DNA of 8,881 nt from Desulfobacterales bacterium (lineage in GTDB: Bacteria; Desulfobacterota; Desulfobacteria; Desulfobacterales; JAUWMJ01): NCBI GenBank assembly GCA_030613225.1, contig JAUWMJ010000091.1:1-8881 (forward strand). Direction: 5' to 3'. Of this stretch, positions 6,140-8,881 are shown in pieces. The position numbers were made by a program, and so were the translations under genes. The first letter of the stretch is position 1; the number at the start of each line of letters is the position of its first letter. The notes beneath the pieces were generated by a model. It saw nothing but the letters and a program-made list of their open reading frames with translations. It was not told where the DNA came from and ran no database searches.

Positions 6140-7264
6140 ATGAAAGCAAACAATGCAAAAACCTTGATCTTGGCCTTGTTGGCAGGTCTGGTACTGTTGA
6201 CAGGATGTACGGCAACAAAAACGGCAAAAACCGATGTAACTCCCGTCAAAGATACGTCATGGATGTTTCATGGCATCGTGGATGCCAAGTTTGTAAAAGC
6301 ACACATGGCTGTTCCCATGCCTGAAAACGTTATGATTATAGATGCAAGGCCTTACAAGGTAAAATACACGAAAGGTCATATCCCAGGGGCGGTAAGCATT
6401 CCATTTTCAGAATTTGATAAAAAGGCTAATCTTCTGCCAAAAGATAAAAATACCCTGTTAATTTATTATTGCGGCGGACTTAAATGCAAACTCAGCCACA
6501 AATCAGCTAAAAAGGCTGAAAAACTCGGGTATAAAAACATTAAAGTTTTTGCCAAGGGATATCCTGAATGGGTCAGCCGGAAAGGAAATTATGCCTCTGT
6601 AAGTGCTGAGTATGTGGCAAAACAGATTGCTGAAAACAATACCGTAATTGTTGACGCAAGACCCCAGAAAACTAAATTTAATAAAGGACATATCCCCACA
6701 GCCATCAATATTCCTTTTACTCAATTTGACGTCCTTAATGGGAAACTGCCAAGGGACCTTAACACCCCGATTACTTTCTATTGCGGTGGTCTCAAATGCA
6801 GATTAAGCCATAAATCAGCAACAAAAGCCCTTGAAATGGGATACACCAACGTTAAGGTGTTTGCCAAAGGATACCCTGAATGGAAAAAGACCTATGGTGA
6901 ATCCAATGAGACCATACAGGTCCAAGCCGGTGAGGTTGAAGGTTCAATTGATCTTGAACGATTCAAATCCATTATCGCAAATAATCCTGAATCCATCATG
7001 CTCATCGACGTAAGAGATGCAGATGAGTTTGCCAAAGGGTCTTTTAAAACAGCCGTTAATATACCCGTTGAAAACCTTGAGCCTAAAATCAAGGATCTTC
7101 CGGATGACAAGCCCATCGTTTTTGTATGTCCAACCGGTGCAAGGAGCGGAGAGGCTTATTACATGATAAAAGATGTAAGAGAATCCTTAAAAGACGTCTA
7201 TTATGTGGAAGCTGAAATTGATTTTAAAGGTGACGGAAACTATGAGATTAAGAAACTCAAATAA
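6140..7264 (+). CDS. Lipoprotein with three tandem rhodanese domains
   Basis: A 374-aa exported sulfurtransferase-like protein. A hydrophobic signal (7-20) ends in lipobox LTGC with Cys23; Thr at +2 suggests the outer membrane. Rhodanese domain 1 has DAR (68-70), GHIPGA (79-84) and active-loop Cys111. Domain 2 has DAR (172-174), GHIPTA (183-188) and Cys215. Domain 3 has DVRD (290-293) and Cys330 in CPTGARSG. Domains 1 and 2 are near duplicates, both with loop CGGLKC and a second cysteine (116, 220) followed by LSHKSA, while domain 3 has a different loop. The family carries sulfane sulfur as a persulfide on the loop cysteine; physiological substrates here are unknown. The start is set by AAAGGAG 5-6 nt before the ATG and by the signal peptide. 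Expression is probably sigma-54 dependent, controlled by the divergent PAS activator. Confidence 0.93.
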   Translation: MKANNAKTLILALLAGLVLLTGCTATKTAKTDVTPVKDTSWMFHGIVDAKFVKAHMAVPMPENVMIIDARPYKVKYTKGHIPGAVSIPFSEFDKKANLLPKDKNTLLIYYCGGLKCKLSHKSAKKAEKLGYKNIKVFAKGYPEWVSRKGNYASVSAEYVAKQIAENNTVIVDARPQKTKFNKGHIPTAINIPFTQFDVLNGKLPRDLNTPITFYCGGLKCRLSHKSATKALEMGYTNVKVFAKGYPEWKKTYGESNETIQVQAGEVEGSIDLERFKSIIANNPESIMLIDVRDADEFAKGSFKTAVNIPVENLEPKIKDLPDDKPIVFVCPTGARSGEAYYMIKDVRESLKDVYYVEAEIDFKGDGNYEIKKLK

Positions 7265-7267
7265 CCC

Positions 7268-7417
7268 ATTTGAGCCAATTTCAAAACGTCCCCTTTTGTC
7301 CGATATCTGCGTCAGGCTCAAATTTTAATCCTCGAAATACTACATATATTCCTGTGGTTAAAATTTTCGCCTTCCTTGATCTCGAACAAAATTGAACATT
7401 TTGAAACTGCCTCATTT
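7268..7417. repeat. Nested inverted-repeat element between the rhodanese and cytochrome-like genes
   Basis: Outer arms ATTTGAGCCAATTTCAAAA (7268-7286) and TTTTGAAACTGCCTCATTT (7399-7417) pair at 15 of 19 positions. Inside, AAATTTTAA (7320-7328) is the reverse complement of TTAAAATTT (7358-7366). GGCTCAAAT (7315-7323) can pair instead with ATTTGAGCC at 7268-7276, giving an alternative fold. It starts 3 bp after the rhodanese stop. It is unrelated in sequence to elements A and B. It could be a dispersed intergenic repeat or a structured 3' end; no clear intrinsic terminator is present. Confidence 0.6.
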
Positions 7418-7451
7418 CTATAAAAAATAAAAGAACACAAGGAGATATAAC

Positions 7452-7802
7452 ATGTTTAAAAAAAGTATCATTACCATCATGGTGTTTATCTTTACAATTG
7501 TATCCTTTTCAATGGCGTTTGCTTCCGAAGGACCTGACGGCAATAAAAGAAAAGGCAAATACACCTATCGAAAAGTATATAAAGCCTGCGCGGCAACTGG
7601 TGAGGTTGAATCCAAAACCCCTAAAATGAGCCCGGCGGATAAAACAATGAAACAATGGAAAGATATTTTTGAAAACAAAAAATTTGATGAATTCGGCTGC
7701 AAGGACAATTGGGCAGAACTTTCTGATAAAGATATTCGTGATATTTATTCATATTTCTATCATCACGCTGCAGATTCACCAACACCTGCGAAATGCCAAT
7801 AA
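7452..7802 (+). CDS. Small secreted cytochrome-c-like protein lacking the CxxCH haem motif
   Basis: A 116-aa protein with an evident Sec signal: KK, then a hydrophobic run, then a likely cut after AFA near residue 24. The mature part resembles small c-type cytochromes of sulfate reducers: GKYTYRKVYKAC (35-46), SPADKTMKQWKDIF (60-73), LSDKDIRDIYSYFYHHA (90-106) and a PAKC end (112-115). Where homologues usually carry CxxCH, this protein has CAATG (46-50), so covalent haem attachment in the normal way should be impossible. Its three cysteines are 46, 83 and 115. Family placement is from remembered patterns and is moderate. The ATG is preceded by AAGGAGATATAAC, a strong ribosome site. It is 187 bp downstream of the rhodanese gene on the same strand with the nested repeat between, so co-transcription is possible but unproven. 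No clear promoter of its own was found. Confidence 0.8.
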   Translation: MFKKSIITIMVFIFTIVSFSMAFASEGPDGNKRKGKYTYRKVYKACAATGEVESKTPKMSPADKTMKQWKDIFENKKFDEFGCKDNWAELSDKDIRDIYSYFYHHAADSPTPAKCQ

Positions 7803-7852
7803 ATGATGAAAAAGAGTGGCGTTTTTTTAACCCGCCCTTTTTGGGAAGTATG

Positions 7853-8065
7853 TTTGTAACTCAGGTTCAAAGTTCCATGGTTCACGGTTCAAGGTTAACT
7901 GATGAAAACTGCACGGTTTGGAGATATCGAGGGGTGGCATATTGCGCGCAACTGCTGCCGTTCATAGGTCCATCAACTATGTTGGGCAATATGAAAAATG
8001 CGACGACGCCACAGGCAAAACAACCCTGAACCCTGAACTGTGAACCTGACAACCTGAGTTACAAA
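7853..8065. mobile_element. TIR-bounded element carrying a collapsed gene remnant
   Basis: Perfect 15-bp inverted repeats, TTTGTAACTCAGGTT (7853-7867) and AACCTGAGTTACAAA (8051-8065), enclose about 180 bp. Just inside both ends are GGTTCA/TGAACC-type short repeats like those at the ends of elements A and B. The centre is different and holds a broken coding fragment (see the pseudogene entry). A possible 5-bp flanking repeat AGTAT (7847-7851, 8067-8071) is too short to rely on. It is probably an internally deleted member of a repeat-bounded element family; no transposase is present. Confidence 0.68.
7902..8043 (+). pseudogene. Probable remnant of an S23-type four-helix-bundle (23S intervening-sequence) protein gene
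   Basis: An ATG at 7902 opens a 21-codon frame containing RFGDIEGWHIAR, stopped by TAG at 7965-7967. This resembles the conserved start of S23/IVP four-helix-bundle proteins (F.DIEAWQ.AREL type). In another frame, 7972-8043 reads INYVGQYEKC...TTLNPEL, resembling the C-terminal part (YEKADE.G) and the repeat-encoded tail such proteins often have. The intact family is about 120 aa, so most of the middle appears deleted along with a frameshift. The similarity is from memory and short, so a chance match is possible. The repeat-bounded setting supports the reading. Confidence 0.42.
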
Positions 8066-8080
8066 TAGTATTAGATACAC

Positions 8081-8116
8081 AAAAAAAAGCAGGAAGTCCA
8101 TACAAAGTCTTCCTGC
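8081..8116 (-). terminator. Intrinsic terminator of the M23-bactofilin transcript
   Basis: Read on the minus strand, GCAGGAAG (8116-8109) pairs perfectly with CTTCCTGC (8096-8089) around a 12-nt loop and is followed directly by eight U (8088-8081). It lies about 35 nt beyond the bactofilin stop codon, the expected place. Confidence 0.93.
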
Positions 8117-8150
8117 CTACAAGTTCCGAATTTCTAAGATATGTTATTTC

Positions 8151-8567
8151 TCACTTAAGAAGTCCCGGTGGAGCAGAAGACACAAGTGGTGCAGGCAGTG
8201 AAAGAGAGTCCACTGGCTCCAGGAGAACCTGCCTGGAATTCATATGGCATCTACCATCAAAAATTACGCCGGGTGCCATTACGAATTTTGCAGTAGTAAC
8301 ATCCCCATTCACCTTTCCCTTTTCAGTGATTTCCAACCGGTCTTTTGCAGTGATATTACCTGTAAACTCCCCGGCAATTAACACATTATCCGCCACAATA
8401 TCTGCCGCCACCTTTCCCGCACTTCCAATAACCAAACTCCCTTCACATTGGATGTTTCCTTTTACGTTTCCATCGATACGGAGGCCTTCTTTGGAGGATA
8501 TTGTGCCTTCAAAATGCGCATGGTGTCCGATGATGGTGTCTATTCTTTCTATCTTTGCTTTCCCCAT
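8151..8567 (-). CDS. Bactofilin (polymer-forming cytoskeletal protein)
   Basis: A 138-aa protein of the bactofilin (DUF583) family. These self-assemble into filaments at the inner face of the membrane and position cell-wall enzymes. The beta-helical core, about residues 10-115, shows the regular glycine/valine ladder: IIGHHAHFEGTISSKEGLRI, then DGNVKGNI, GKVAADIVADNVLIAGEFTGNI and GKVNGDV. A short proline-rich tail (123-138) follows. Length is normal. The ATG is chosen because the core begins soon after; a GGAG lies about 12 nt upstream, a rather long spacing. It starts 32 bp after the M23 peptidase stop on the same strand and ends at a strong terminator. This reproduces the common M23-bactofilin pairing, in which the bactofilin localises the peptidoglycan hydrolase. 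Confidence 0.94.
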   Translation of the reverse strand: MGKAKIERIDTIIGHHAHFEGTISSKEGLRIDGNVKGNIQCEGSLVIGSAGKVAADIVADNVLIAGEFTGNITAKDRLEITEKGKVNGDVTTAKFVMAPGVIFDGRCHMNSRQVLLEPVDSLSLPAPLVSSAPPGLLK

Positions 8568-8599
8568 TACTATTTGTATCTCCAGATGTTATACCCTAC

Positions 8600-8881
8600 C
8601 TACCCCTCACTCGACGCCATCAAGGTGCTGTTCTTATCCCAGTCCATCATATGGAAGAAAGGATTTATGCGTTTCCCGTTTTTGCGTACTTCATAATGGA
8701 GGTGATAACCGGTACTTCGACCGGAATTCCCCATATATCCGATTACTTCTCCCCGCTTTATGCGTTGACCTCTTTTCACCGCCGCCTTAAGGAGGTGACC
8801 GTATACGGTCTGATAAGTTGAATCATGCTTTATTTTTACCATTAGTCCCATGGACCCCCATTTCCTTACAGAAGTGACCTT
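8600..8881 (-). CDS. M23 (LytM-type) peptidase, C-terminal part, open at the right edge
   Basis: The last 93 codons of a zinc peptidoglycan endopeptidase. The frame is open through to 8881, and the residues before the internal ATG at 8851 (KVTSVRKWGS) fit an M23 strand, so that ATG is not the real start. Visible motifs are YGHL in TVYGHLLKAAVKRGQ, GEVIGYMGNSGRSTG and HLHYEV, which supplies the H.H zinc and catalytic histidines. A short tail follows after RINPFF. The upstream HxxxD ligand pair and any signal peptide, membrane segment or coiled coil lie outside the window. It is co-directional with bactofilin 32 bp downstream and presumably co-transcribed to the terminator at 8081-8116. Role: cell-wall remodelling and cell shape. 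Confidence 0.93.
   Translation of the reverse strand, partial: KVTSVRKWGSMGLMVKIKHDSTYQTVYGHLLKAAVKRGQRIKRGEVIGYMGNSGRSTGYHLHYEVRKNGKRINPFFHMMDWDKNSTLMASSEG

Noticed and set aside
7819..7841. Possible intrinsic terminator after the cytochrome-like gene (GGCG / CGCC followed by CTTTTT)
   Set aside because: The stem is only 4 bp around an 11-nt loop; too weak to call.
7793..8029. 78-aa plus-strand frame overlapping the end of the cytochrome-like gene and running into the TIR element
   Set aside because: It crosses the element boundary and terminal repeat, lacks a ribosome site, and uses a different frame from the recognisable S23-like fragment.
8326..8821. Several plus-strand frames (82-154 aa) over the bactofilin and M23 genes
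   Set aside because: Antisense shadows of two confidently identified genes.

Overview
The window looks like chromosome of a Desulfobacterota bacterium, most likely a sulfate reducer of the Desulfobacterales type. This is inferred from the gene mix: a PocR-type sensory domain protein, a Fis-type sigma-54 activator with a cysteine-rich PAS domain, a multi-domain rhodanese lipoprotein, a small secreted cytochrome-c-like protein, and a bactofilin/M23 peptidase pair. No rRNA, tRNA, CRISPR array or complete insertion sequence was found.

Layout. 1-329 (minus): start of a PocR-domain protein running off the left edge. 330-779: spacer with nothing recognised. 780-1997 (minus): aspartate kinase, visibly more GC-rich than what follows. 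2046-2322: a non-coding inverted-repeat element (element A) flanked by a 13-bp direct repeat. 2325-4001 (minus): ChaN/TIKI-like protein of 558 aa with a GTG start. 4142-4248: a 107-nt near-perfect hairpin. 4262-5635 (minus): PAS / AAA+ / Fis sigma-54-dependent activator. 5636-6139: divergent control region with TTAACA operator-like repeats, a textbook -24/-12 promoter facing right, and a second, inverted copy of element A (element B) inside the predicted leader. 6140-7264 (plus): lipoprotein with three rhodanese domains. 7268-7417: a different nested inverted repeat. 7452-7802 (plus): small secreted cytochrome-c-like protein that lacks the CxxCH haem motif. 7853-8065: a third TIR-bounded element holding the wreck of what looks like an S23-type four-helix-bundle gene. 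8081-8116: strong intrinsic terminator serving the minus strand. 8151-8567 (minus): bactofilin. 8600-8881 (minus): C-terminal end of an M23 peptidase, open at the right edge.

How it may work together. The most coherent unit is 4262-7264. A PAS domain with five cysteines sits on a sigma-54 activator. Palindromic TTAACA sites lie about 165 bp upstream of a predicted start at about 5823, and the -24/-12 promoter points at the triple rhodanese lipoprotein. This suggests a regulated periplasmic sulfane-sulfur or redox response. The secreted protein at 7452 may be part of it.

The second theme is structural. Each of the five successive intergenic gaps from 2.0 to 8.1 kb carries its own palindromic or inverted-repeat element. 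Several share TGAAC-rich repeats or the end motif GTAA(G/C)CGTTCAC. Together they look like a family of small non-autonomous mobile or REP/MITE-like elements that have inserted next to stop codons and into leaders.
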